Shown here: positions 1-5,682 of the stretch, one piece after another
Position numbering within the stretch: the first letter of the stretch is position 1
Layout of the letters: each line of letters begins with the position of its first letter
Origin: Bog-159 sp049514955
Lineage (GTDB): Bacteria > Acidobacteriota > Terriglobia > Bryobacterales > Bryobacteraceae
Assembly: GCA_049514955.1 (NCBI GenBank)
Contig: JBEKUO010000359.1
Span: 1-7,498 of the forward strand
Reading direction: 5' to 3'
DNA length: 7,498 nt
Made by a program: the position numbers and the translations under genes
The notes under the pieces: generated by a model
What the model was told of the DNA's origin: nothing
What the model saw: the letters and a program-made list of their open reading frames with translations, nothing else
The model's database searches: none

Positions 1-1
1 C

Positions 2-1006
2 GCGGAAATGGCCTCGATCCCGCACAGTACGGCGGCGCTCTCCGATCGGACTAGCGCGTTCAGCGAGGGCTACGCGATTCACCTGGAAACGCTGGCGGCG
101 CACCTGGCGCGCGGCGCGGACCTGCGGCGGCTTTACGGCCACGAGTCGGCCGGCTTCGGCGATGCGCCTTATCGCGAGAACGAGTATTACCGCGCGGCGG
201 CCGATCTGACCACTTATTCGCAAAGCCTGGCGCGCTACTTCGAGGTGCGCGAGAACTGTTTCTCGTTCGAGAGCGCCTTCCGCGGGCCGGACTATCTGCG
301 CGTGCAGTTGGAGAAATCCCGCGACTTCGCGACGCTACGCGACGCTAACCAATTGCTTCAGGCGGAAGGCTTCTACGCCAGCTTCTTTTTTCTGTTCGTA
401 ATGCGCGGCGCGCGGATGCCGGACGAGGAGACCATCGCCCACCGCGAGGAGCAAGTGATGCGCGCTATGGCCGCGATGTTCGCCGAGGTGAGGACGGACA
501 CGTCTACGCCGTGGCTGTTGGAATTGGTGACGCAGTACATGCGCCTGTTTCCCGAGGAACGAACGGCAGTGGTGGACGCGCTGAACGATTTGAGCCACGG
601 CGTTTTTGTGGACCCCGGCGCGGCCGCCATGTGGCGGGAGCATTATCTCGCCAGCCTGCGCCTCGACCTGGAACACCTCAATCGCGACACCATCAATGCG
701 GCGCGCAAGCGCTGGCGGGAGCAGGTTCTGGCGGATCCGCGCGTCCTGTTCTCGCGCATCGGGCCGGAGATTCCGTGTACCGTGCCTGCGGTCACCGTCC
801 GGCTGGTGGCGTTTGGCGAAGATGCTCCGCTGCTTTTCGACTTGAATACGGTGCAGGAAGGGATCGTGCGGTTGATTCCCGGCATTGCCGAGGACGAGGT
901 CGCGCGCTGGATTGCCGAGCGCGCGAAAGCGCCGTTTGCCAGCACCGAAGACTTCCGCCGCCGCGCCGTTTTGCGGCCGGCGATTCTGGCGGGAATGAAA
1001 CCATAG
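2..1006 (+). CDS. C-terminal part of a probable zinc-peptidase-like protein with a terminal helix-hairpin-helix (5' truncated)
   Basis: The frame is open to the left edge (codons Ala, Glu before the Met at 8), so the true start is outside the window and the visible 334 residues are a C-terminal portion. Counting from that Met, residues 15-28 read TSAFSEGYAIHLET. An F-x-EG-x-A-x-x-x-E pattern of this kind commonly follows the HExxH helix in gluzincin metallopeptidases, where the Glu (here E20) is the third zinc ligand; HExxH itself would lie off the window. The middle (about 50-250) is helical, with no motif I recognise. Residues 278-322 begin DLNT, continue with L-x-PGI and end PFASTEDF, which is the ComEA/GspK-like helix-hairpin-helix pattern, here probably a protein-protein or structural module. 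The peptidase reading is inference; the HhH is clearer. It ends 12 bases before a hairpin cluster. Base composition is high-GC like most of the window. Confidence 0.72.
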   Translation, partial: AEMASIPHSTAALSDRTSAFSEGYAIHLETLAAHLARGADLRRLYGHESAGFGDAPYRENEYYRAAADLTTYSQSLARYFEVRENCFSFESAFRGPDYLRVQLEKSRDFATLRDANQLLQAEGFYASFFFLFVMRGARMPDEETIAHREEQVMRAMAAMFAEVRTDTSTPWLLELVTQYMRLFPEERTAVVDALNDLSHGVFVDPGAAAMWREHYLASLRLDLEHLNRDTINAARKRWREQVLADPRVLFSRIGPEIPCTVPAVTVRLVAFGEDAPLLFDLNTVQEGIVRLIPGIAEDEVARWIAERAKAPFASTEDFRRRAVLRPAILAGMKP

Positions 1007-1017
1007 TGCGTGGCGCA

Positions 1018-1079
1018 GGCGAGCAATGCTCGCCGACGGCGAACTTCAGTTCGCCGGTTGGCAGGCGAAAGCGCCTGCC
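1018..1079. repeat. Cluster of three perfect short hairpins
   Basis: Three palindromes lie head to tail just after the stop at 1006. The first is 1018-1034, stem GGCGAGC with loop AAT. The second is 1037-1056, stem CGGCGAAC with loop TTCA. The third is 1060-1079, stem GGCAGGCG with loop AAAG. Every stem is 7-8 bp without mismatch. The stem sequences differ from one another but the architecture is the same, and the third is nearly identical to two hairpins at 7003-7051. This resembles REP-type intergenic palindromes. No T-run follows, so a classical intrinsic terminator is not indicated, though the cluster could protect or attenuate the upstream mRNA. Confidence 0.8.
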
Positions 1080-1097
1080 CACCGCCCTGCGCCCTCG

Positions 1098-1139
1098 GGC
1101 CAGCAAATGTAGAAACTCCAGGGACGAGCGATGCTGGCC
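1098..1139. repeat. Inverted repeat with 26-base loop between the hairpin clusters
   Basis: GGCCAGCA at 1098-1105 is the exact reverse complement of TGCTGGCC at 1132-1139, giving an 8-bp stem with a 26-base loop. It sits between the two hairpin clusters of the gap 1007-1266. Apart from the hairpins I see no gene in that gap: the reading frames that cross it show no family features. An 8-bp stem with a loop this long can arise by chance, so function is unsure. Confidence 0.35.
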
Positions 1140-1196
1140 GCATTTCTCTGCGAGGCACGAATCGAGATGAAACCCCGTATCCTCTTGTGGATACAA

Positions 1197-1235
1197 CGCC
1201 GGCAAGAGTGCCGGCGGGCAGGCATGAGTGCCTGC
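1197..1235. repeat. Pair of perfect short hairpins upstream of rfbD
   Basis: The hairpin at 1197-1216 has stem CGCCGGCA and loop AGAG. The one at 1218-1235 has stem GCAGGCA and loop TGAG. They belong by architecture (7-8 bp stem, 4-base loop ending AG) to the same family as those at 1018-1079 and 7003-7051. They end 31 bases before the rfbD ATG at 1267, so an rfbD leader that includes them would carry strong structure just ahead of the gene. Confidence 0.75.
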
Positions 1236-1266
1236 GCCACGGCACGATGTTATCCTCGTACTTTCT

Positions 1267-2160
1267 ATGGCGCGAAAAGCGGCAGTGATCGGGAGTGCCG
1301 GGCAACTCGGCGTGGAGTTGGTCCGGGAGCTGAACCAGCGCGGCTACCAAACGATTGGCTGGGACCGCGACAAGCTGGACATCACGGACAACGCCCAGGT
1401 TGAAAGCGTACTGGCGCCCTGGTATCCGGACATCGTGTTCAACGCCGTGGCCTACAACCAGGTAGATGTGGCGGAAAGCGAGCCGCACGCATCCTTTCTG
1501 GTGAACGCGCTGGCGGTGCGCAATCTCGCGCTGGCATGCCGCCAACTGGATGCCCGCTTTGTGCATTTCTCGACCGATTACGTCTTCGACGGTACGGCGG
1601 GGCGGCCTTATGCCGAGACCGATCCCACGCATCCGCTGGGGGCCTACGGAGTATCGAAGCTGGCCGGCGAGCATTACGCGCAGGCTTACCTGGATGCGCC
1701 GCTGATCGTGCGCACCTCAGGCCTGTTCGGGCCAGGCGGATTGAAAACGGCCCGCGGCAATTTCGTGGAGCTGATGCTGCGGCTGGCGCAGTCACCGCAG
1801 CCGATCCGAGTGGTGAAGGACCACGTGGCGTCCCCCACCTATGCGCCCCTGCTGGCCGCCCGCACGATCGACCTGGTGGAGCGCGACCAGGCCGGCGTAT
1901 TCCATATCGGTGGGGGCGCACCCATCTCCTGGTTTCACTATGCGCAGTTGATCTTCGCCGCGGGGTTGCCGGGACAAGCCGTGGAACTGCATCCGGCCGA
2001 CGATCGCGAGTACCGCACAGCCGCGCGGCGGCCCAAGTATTCGGCTTTATCGAACGCCAAAATGGAGAGTCTGGGATTGCCGCCGATGCCTGCGCTGGAG
2101 GATGCGCTGCGCCTCTATTTCGCGGCGCGCGAGCAGATGCTCAGCTCCGTTCAGGCTTGA
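1267..2160 (+). CDS. rfbD: dTDP-4-dehydrorhamnose reductase (RmlD/RfbD)
   Basis: Cytoplasmic NAD(P)H-dependent reductase that makes dTDP-L-rhamnose, the last step of the rhamnose donor pathway used for O-antigen and other cell-surface glycans. From the ATG at 1267 it is 297 aa, the usual RmlD length. Residues 9-15 (GSAGQLG) form the Rossmann dinucleotide loop. STDYVFDG at 102-109 and Y127-G-V-S-K131 hold the SDR-type catalytic Thr/Ser, Tyr and Lys. RPKYSAL at 255-261 is the typical C-terminal signature. A GTG at 1228 in frame would add 13 residues that resemble no part of the family and would lie inside a hairpin, so I prefer 1267, although no clear Shine-Dalgarno precedes it. The gene stands alone, without rfbA, rfbB or rfbC in view, so the rest of the pathway must be elsewhere. 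Its last 20 bases overlap the end of the convergent VWFA gene. Confidence 0.93.
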   Translation: MARKAAVIGSAGQLGVELVRELNQRGYQTIGWDRDKLDITDNAQVESVLAPWYPDIVFNAVAYNQVDVAESEPHASFLVNALAVRNLALACRQLDARFVHFSTDYVFDGTAGRPYAETDPTHPLGAYGVSKLAGEHYAQAYLDAPLIVRTSGLFGPGGLKTARGNFVELMLRLAQSPQPIRVVKDHVASPTYAPLLAARTIDLVERDQAGVFHIGGGAPISWFHYAQLIFAAGLPGQAVELHPADDREYRTAARRPKYSALSNAKMESLGLPPMPALEDALRLYFAAREQMLSSVQA

Positions 2161-3154
2161 TGGCGTAGTATCCCTTGCGCACTTGGACCTTCAGGTTCTT
2201 GTCCGACACCCGGACTTCGAGGCGGCGGAAACCGCCATCCTGCTCCGGATTCGTCGAGGTGTAAGCGATGGAGTACTGGCTGCGCATCTCGTCCTGAAGC
2301 TCCTTGAAAGCGTCATCGAGGGTATGCTTGCGATCCACGTGGTAGACGCGCCCGCCGGTCTCGCCGGACATTCTCTGCAAAGCGGAATCGCTGACGTGGC
2401 CGAAAGTGAGCGGGCCATTGCCGTAGGCGCTGGGATCGGCATAATCGATGCTGTAGATCACGGCGTCGGACTTCTGCGCGGCTTCAATGGCCTCCTGGAT
2501 CTTGAGCTTGCTCCCCTGATCGATACCGTCGGTAATCAGGATGATGGCTTTGCGGCCAACTTCGCCCTTCAGTTTTTCATTAGCGGCCAGATAGACTGCA
2601 TCGTACAGCACCGTGCCGCGCGGTTGGCTGATGGTGGGAACGGGTCCGGCGCCCAGTCCGGACGCCCCGGAATTGATCTGCAACTCCTTCAGGCCGGCCT
2701 GTAGCAGGCGGGGAGAATTCGTGTAGTCCTGCAGCAGTTCGGAATCCTCGCCGAAGCTAATGAGGAAGGCTTCATCCTTTTTGCGCAGCACCTGCTCGAA
2801 GAACTGGTGGGCGGCGCGCCGCTCGATATCGAGCAGGTTTCGCTGGCTGGCGCTGACGTCTATCAGCAGCCCTATGGTCAGGGGCAGGTCGGTTTCGCGG
2901 GTGAAATACTTGATCGTTTGCGGCTTGCCGTCTTCCAGAACGGTGAAGTCGTCCTTCGTCAGGTTGCCGATCAAGCCGCCGTGCTTGTCGTGGACCGAAG
3001 CCAAAAGGTTGACGAGGGATACTTCGACTGAAATGGTAGGAGGCTTGTCTTCGGCCGTCTTGTCTCCGGCGGGCTTCTCCTGCGGCCACATCGGCGGAGC
3101 CAGCAGGATCAAAGATGCCAGGACGCGGCCCAGCGCGGCGTTCGAAAGTTCCAT
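2141..3154 (-). CDS. Secreted VWFA-domain protein of the acidobacterial type
   Basis: 337 aa. Residues 11-23 form a hydrophobic stretch (VLASLILLAPPMW) after a short N-terminus with one Arg, which suggests a Sec signal peptide and export. Residues about 41-90 make a beta-rich N-terminal module (VSLVNLLASV, DDFTVLEDGKPQ, IKYFTRE) that in this family precedes the VWA domain. The VWA domain runs about 92-290 and has an intact metal-ion adhesion site: D99-V-S101-A-S103, the Thr of GTVLYDA (T181), and D209 of ITDG. The C-terminal strands end in RKGYYA at 327-331, typical of the acidobacterial VWFA family (TIGR03436 as I remember it). A metal-dependent binding or adhesion role outside the cytoplasm follows from the fold; the ligand is unknown. 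No Shine-Dalgarno is visible before the ATG. The start lies close to the divergent DNA glycosylase and the stop overlaps the end of rfbD. Confidence 0.92.
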   Translation of the reverse strand: MELSNAALGRVLASLILLAPPMWPQEKPAGDKTAEDKPPTISVEVSLVNLLASVHDKHGGLIGNLTKDDFTVLEDGKPQTIKYFTRETDLPLTIGLLIDVSASQRNLLDIERRAAHQFFEQVLRKKDEAFLISFGEDSELLQDYTNSPRLLQAGLKELQINSGASGLGAGPVPTISQPRGTVLYDAVYLAANEKLKGEVGRKAIILITDGIDQGSKLKIQEAIEAAQKSDAVIYSIDYADPSAYGNGPLTFGHVSDSALQRMSGETGGRVYHVDRKHTLDDAFKELQDEMRSQYSIAYTSTNPEQDGGFRRLEVRVSDKNLKVQVRKGYYAIKPERS

Positions 3155-3159
3155 AGGGT

Positions 3160-3165
3160 TACAAT
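3160..3165 (+). promoter_or_regulatory. Candidate -10 box (TACAAT) for the DNA glycosylase gene
   Basis: TACAAT matches the sigma-70 -10 consensus at five of six bases and would start transcription near 3172, ahead of the ATG at 3200. The surrounding GTTACAATGG is identical to the context of a -10-like box upstream of the aminotransferase (minus strand, 6980-6985). I see no good -35 at 16-18 bases. The box lies only six bases from the start of the divergent VWFA gene, so promoter and coding sequence are tightly packed here. Confidence 0.35.
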
Positions 3166-3199
3166 GGGGGACGTAACTCGCCGTACCCCTGTTTCAATA

Positions 3200-3805
3200 A
3201 TGCGCAAAGCGATACGTCATCTGCAAGCGGCCGATCCGGTGATGGGCGGAATTATCGAGCGGGTCGGCGCTTATCGCATACGTTTTCGCGAGCCGGGGTT
3301 CGAAACGTTGGTTAAATCCATCGTCTACCAACAGCTTAGCGGACGGGTAGCGCACGTGATCTTCGACCGCTTGGTGGCTGCCGTTCCGGAGGGGACGCTG
3401 ACCCCGGAAAGCGTGCTGGCCCTTCGCCCAGCGAAGATGCGGAAGCTGGGCCTATCCAAACAGAAGACCGCTTATATTCGCGACCTGGCCCGGCTCACGC
3501 GCGCCGGCACGATCCGTTTCGAGGAACTGCCCGGGCTCCCGGATGCGGTGGTGATCGAGCGGCTCACGCAAGTGAAGGGCGTGGGAGTTTGGACGGCCCA
3601 CATGTTCCTGATCTTCGCGCTGCGGCGCACTAACGTGCTGCCGAGTGGCGACCTGGGGATCCGTGCGGCGATTCGCAAGGCATACGGTTTGCCGGAGCTG
3701 CCGAAGCCGGCCGAAATCGAAGCGCTGGGGCTGCGGTGGCATCCCTACTGCACCGTGGCGGCCTGGTATCTGTGGCGCAGCCTGGAGTCAAACGCGAATT
3801 TGTAG
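3200..3805 (+). CDS. AlkA-type DNA-3-methyladenine glycosylase (HhH-GPD superfamily)
   Basis: Base-excision-repair glycosylase that removes alkylated purines from DNA. Residues are numbered from the upstream ATG at 3164. SIVYQQLSG at 52-60 is the family's conserved helix. The helix-hairpin-helix is VKGVGVWTA at 137-145, followed by the catalytic Asp in PSGDLGIRAA (D163). HPYCTVAAWYLW at 193-204 is the usual C-terminal helix. The protein lacks the N-terminal TBP-like domain of E. coli AlkA, as many short bacterial homologues do. Two starts are possible. The ATG at 3164 has a weak AGGG five bases upstream but falls inside a TACAAT box. The ATG at 3200 gives 201 aa beginning directly at the conserved region, and I prefer it. 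The stop is three bases from the stop of the convergent 145-aa gene. Function is clear; the exact lesion range is not. Confidence 0.9.
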   Translation: MRKAIRHLQAADPVMGGIIERVGAYRIRFREPGFETLVKSIVYQQLSGRVAHVIFDRLVAAVPEGTLTPESVLALRPAKMRKLGLSKQKTAYIRDLARLTRAGTIRFEELPGLPDAVVIERLTQVKGVGVWTAHMFLIFALRRTNVLPSGDLGIRAAIRKAYGLPELPKPAEIEALGLRWHPYCTVAAWYLWRSLESNANL

Positions 3806-3808
3806 GGG

Positions 3809-4246
3809 CTATTCCAATTCCTCTTCTACCGTAACCGCTGGAATCGGCGGCAGGGACGCGAGCCACTCGCGGGCCAAGCTCTCCGGGTTGCCGGATAGAT
3901 CCACGCGCGCGGTGCGAACCTCAGCGTTGTTTTCAATGAAGGCGGCCACGATGCCCTCCGGCGTGGGCCGCAGCTCGAGCTTGTAGCCGCGCGCTTCCAG
4001 CCGCAGGGTTGTGCCAAGCCACGCGAGGTGAATCTTGGTGCGCGAGGCATACCCGAGCCTGGTGGCCTGCCGGATCAGTTCCGCGGTATACGGGCTGTTC
4101 TTGAGTTGCGCCGCATGCGCGGCGGAGGCCTGCACCCGGGCGCGTTCGGACTCGCGCGATTTCGCGTTGCGGCCGTTCTGCCCGCCGCGCTCCTCCCGCG
4201 ATTCCATGCTCTTCAGGTTGCTTTCGAGATTGTCCAGGAAACTCAT
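3809..4246 (-). CDS. Hypothetical protein, 145 aa, charged N-terminal helix and small beta-alpha C-terminal half
   Basis: I do not recognise this family. No signal peptide or membrane segment is present, so it is probably cytoplasmic. Residues 1-47 are rich in Glu, Arg, Lys, Ser and Ala, likely helical or disordered. Residues about 52-66 (PYTAELIRQATRLGY) look like a helix. Residues about 70-121 alternate hydrophobic strands (KIHLAWLGTTLRLEA, YKLELRPTPEGIVAAFI, TARVDLSG), and 122-132 (PESLAREWLAS) forms a final helix. That order would suit a small alpha/beta domain. The frame has codon use like its high-GC neighbours and is packed tightly against the glycosylase (three-base gap between stops), which supports a real gene. 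The ATG at 4246 is the start, but no Shine-Dalgarno is seen. It is divergent from the RDD gene with only 30 bases between. Confidence 0.72.
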   Translation of the reverse strand: MSFLDNLESNLKSMESREERGGQNGRNAKSRESERARVQASAAHAAQLKNSPYTAELIRQATRLGYASRTKIHLAWLGTTLRLEARGYKLELRPTPEGIVAAFIENNAEVRTARVDLSGNPESLAREWLASLPPIPAVTVEEELE

Positions 4247-4264
4247 GCGCTTTTTCTAGTTTGG

Positions 4265-4270
4265 CATACT
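4265..4270 (+). promoter_or_regulatory. Weak -10-like box ahead of the RDD reading frame
   Basis: CATACT (four of six to consensus) ends six bases before the GTG at 4277, the spacing expected for a transcript that begins at the start codon. No convincing -35 is seen, so this is a suggestion only. A G-run at 4271-4275 is too close to the GTG for a normal Shine-Dalgarno. Confidence 0.2.
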
Positions 4271-4276
4271 GGGGGC

Positions 4277-4922
4277 GTGCCCGATGAAGCGGCCAGGGTG
4301 CCTGCCGGTTTGACCACAGACGGCCTGCTAGGCCACGGCTACATGGCTCGTTTCATCGATTCCATGTTTCTCAGTCTTTTGATCCTCGCGGTTCTGCGAC
4401 TGGCCGGCGCGCCGAGCGATCAATTCAGTCTTCTCAGTGTGGCCCTCGTCCTGATCGTCTGGATCGGTTACGGCCCGGCGCTTGAATCCTCGCCCTGGCA
4501 GGCCACCCTGGGCAAGCGGTTTATGAGATTGCGCGTATACGACTCGGGGGCAGGCCGGCTGACGCCGCTCCGGGCCGCGGGCCGCAGTCTCGTGAAGGAC
4601 GGCCCATTCATCGTGCTGGCGTTCGTCCCGGGCGGCCGCCGCCTCTCTCATCTGGCTCGGCGCTCATCTGGTGGTGCTGTACCGCAGCCCCGTCTATCGG
4701 GCCATTCACGACCACGCCGCCGAAACCTGGGTAGCTGCTCCGGAGGGGACGACCCAGCTCCACCTCAGCGAACGCCGAAAAGCTTCAAAGGCGGCGCAAT
4801 TCTGGTCTATGTCTCTAGCCACCCTTTGGATTGCCCAACAGCGAAATCAAGTAGGCTTGGGCTGCCGGTTCATCTCGGATGGCGCGCCAGCTAACGAAAG
4901 CCGAATCGACTTGGGAGATTAA
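4277..4922 (+). pseudogene. RDD-family membrane protein, frame broken near 4630
   Basis: Two overlapping frames together make one RDD protein. From the GTG at 4277, residues 22-30 hold YMARFIDSM (the conserved Arg and first Asp), a membrane helix at about 26-42, a second at 51-66, and the family signature ATLGKRFMRLRVYD at 76-89. After FVPG (about 119) this frame turns into Arg/Ser/Pro-rich sequence. The next frame, from 4635, supplies the missing end: AAASLIWLGAHLVVLY as a third membrane helix, then IHDHAAETWV with the last conserved Asp. Dropping one base within CCGGGCGG (about 4628-4635) joins them to about 214 aa. This is either an inactivating insertion, a sequencing error in a GC-rich stretch, or, least likely, programmed frameshifting. 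About 60 residues follow the normal RDD end and run 108 bases over the 3' end of the opposing HEPN gene, so the natural stop may also be lost. The GTG start is uncertain; an ATG at 4343 is an alternative. RDD proteins are small inner-membrane proteins, some linked to ion transport. Confidence 0.75.
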
Positions 4923-5321
4923 CGTGAGGACTTCCGTGCGGGTCCATTGCGTCGCATCGTCATAGTCTGCCGTGTGCCGCTGCTGCTGCGCTTGGAAAAA
5001 TGTGTCTGCGACCCGATGCAAATGCCGCACGCGGTCCAACTCAGGTCCAAGCGCCGGCGGAGGCGCCGCGTTAATGAATCGGCTGCATTCTCCGCGTTGC
5101 TTGTCCGAGGCTGCCTTCATCTTTCCGTGCTCGAAGAATCTTGCGAGCAAAGGGCGCTGATCAACCCTCTTCCAGTTGAGCGTCGCTTCTGAAATCAACA
5201 AATGGAAGAGCGCATAGTAGGCAGTCGAAACCGCCCTTCGGAGACTGGCCTGGCGTGGATGCTTTCTCTCGCGGTTGGCAAGGTGGCGCGTCTGTTCGAG
5301 CAGGTCGTCGGCGTAAGGCAT
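4815..5321 (-). CDS. HEPN-domain protein, second gene of a two-gene unit
   Basis: 168 aa, all helical in character, no signal or membrane segment. SLRRAVSTAYYALFHLL at 27-43 matches the conserved helix of HEPN proteins (the AYYAlFH pattern), and RHTADYDD at 115-122 matches the R-x-x-ADY motif in the later helix of the PF05168-type group. Many HEPN proteins are RNases with an R-x4-6-H pair, acting as toxins (HepT) or defence effectors; others only bind nucleotides. Here R97 and H102 have the right spacing, but their place in the fold is not typical, so catalysis cannot be claimed. The gene starts four bases after the stop of the 105-aa gene with no Shine-Dalgarno, so the two are probably transcribed together and translationally coupled. 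Its base composition is lower in GC than the flanks, suggesting acquisition. Its 3' end overlaps the run-on tail of the broken RDD frame. HEPN fold fairly sure; biochemical role unknown. Confidence 0.82.
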   Translation of the reverse strand: MPYADDLLEQTRHLANRERKHPRQASLRRAVSTAYYALFHLLISEATLNWKRVDQRPLLARFFEHGKMKAASDKQRGECSRFINAAPPPALGPELDRVRHLHRVADTFFQAQQQRHTADYDDATQWTRTEVLTLISQVDSAFVSWRAIRDEPAAQAYLISLLGNPKGG

Positions 5322-5325
5322 CGGT

Positions 5326-5643
5326 TCATGCCCATGCGGGTTCTTTGAGCTCAGCCTGTTCGGATAAGCTTCGGAAATTAAAATAGGAGTGCAGGCCTAA
5401 CTGGTCCGCGTCAACTTCATTGAGGATCGTGAGAGCAACCCGTTGAGCCGTTTCACTCAATTGCGCCTTTCGACTGGCGTCATCCGACAGTACGATCCGG
5501 AAGAAAATTGAGTGGTCGCCGGTCCAATCACTGCCGAGACTGTAGCGGATCCGAACAACGTCCGGCGCGAGAACTGTCTCCGCCCTCTTGACACCAGAAG
5601 CGATCTGAGTTTGGCTCACCGATGCCGATGGGACCGTTGGCAT
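5326..5643 (-). CDS. Small protein of unknown family, first gene of the HEPN unit
   Basis: 105 aa, no signal peptide or membrane segment. I know no named family. Visible landmarks are RIRYSLGSDWTGD at 31-43, the strand FFRIVLSDD at 47-55, an amphipathic helix at about 61-77, and an aromatic block SYFNFRS at 86-92 followed by EQ and a terminal EPAWA. The pattern (strand, loop, strand, helix, end) fits a compact alpha/beta protein. I checked for the GSx(10)DxD motif of MNT nucleotidyltransferase antitoxins, the usual partner of HEPN toxins, and it is absent. The gene precedes the HEPN gene by four bases on the same strand, the order often seen for antitoxin then toxin, so a partner or antidote role is a fair guess but no more. 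A -10-like box ends six bases before the ATG, and AGGA lies two bases before it, too close for a normal ribosome site. It lies 39 bases downstream of the aminotransferase stop. Confidence 0.75.
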   Translation of the reverse strand: MPTVPSASVSQTQIASGVKRAETVLAPDVVRIRYSLGSDWTGDHSIFFRIVLSDDASRKAQLSETAQRVALTILNEVDADQLGLHSYFNFRSLSEQAELKEPAWA

Positions 5644-5649
5644 AGTCCT

Positions 5650-5655
5650 ATTATC
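5650..5655 (-). promoter_or_regulatory. Candidate -10 box (GATAAT) of the 105-aa/HEPN unit
   Basis: On the minus strand GATAAT matches the -10 consensus at five of six bases and ends exactly six bases before the ATG at 5643. This would place the transcript start at or next to the start codon, making a leaderless mRNA. No clear -35 is seen 16-18 bases upstream. The box lies in the 39-base gap after the aminotransferase, so the unit can be transcribed independently of it. Confidence 0.42.
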
Positions 5656-5682
5656 TCGCGTCTTGTGCGAAACGCCATAGCC

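Noticed and set aside
511..1170. 219-aa plus-strand open frame
   Set aside because: It overlaps the first gene out of frame and is Arg/Gly/Pro-rich without motifs.
1018..1235. Possible CRISPR array
   Set aside because: The palindromes differ in sequence and spacing and there are no regular spacers between equal repeats.
1228..1266. GTG start at 1228 for rfbD
   Set aside because: It would begin in the arm of a hairpin and add 13 residues that precede the Rossmann strand without family match.
643..1674. 343-aa minus-strand open frame
   Set aside because: It runs antisense through the first gene, the hairpin gap and rfbD; its protein is low-complexity Arg/Ala/Ser-rich with no family features, as expected in GC-rich DNA.
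2102..2704. 200-aa plus-strand open frame
   Set aside because: It is antisense to the VWFA gene, whose metal-site motifs show the minus strand is coding.
4028..4894. 288-aa plus-strand frame as one intact protein
   Set aside because: Its first part is antisense to the 145-aa gene and its last 85 residues are out-of-frame RDD sequence; only about 4277-4633 of it is coding.
5326..5643. 105-aa protein as an MNT nucleotidyltransferase antitoxin
   Set aside because: It has a GS at residues 37-38 but no following DxD at the right place, and the surrounding pattern does not match.
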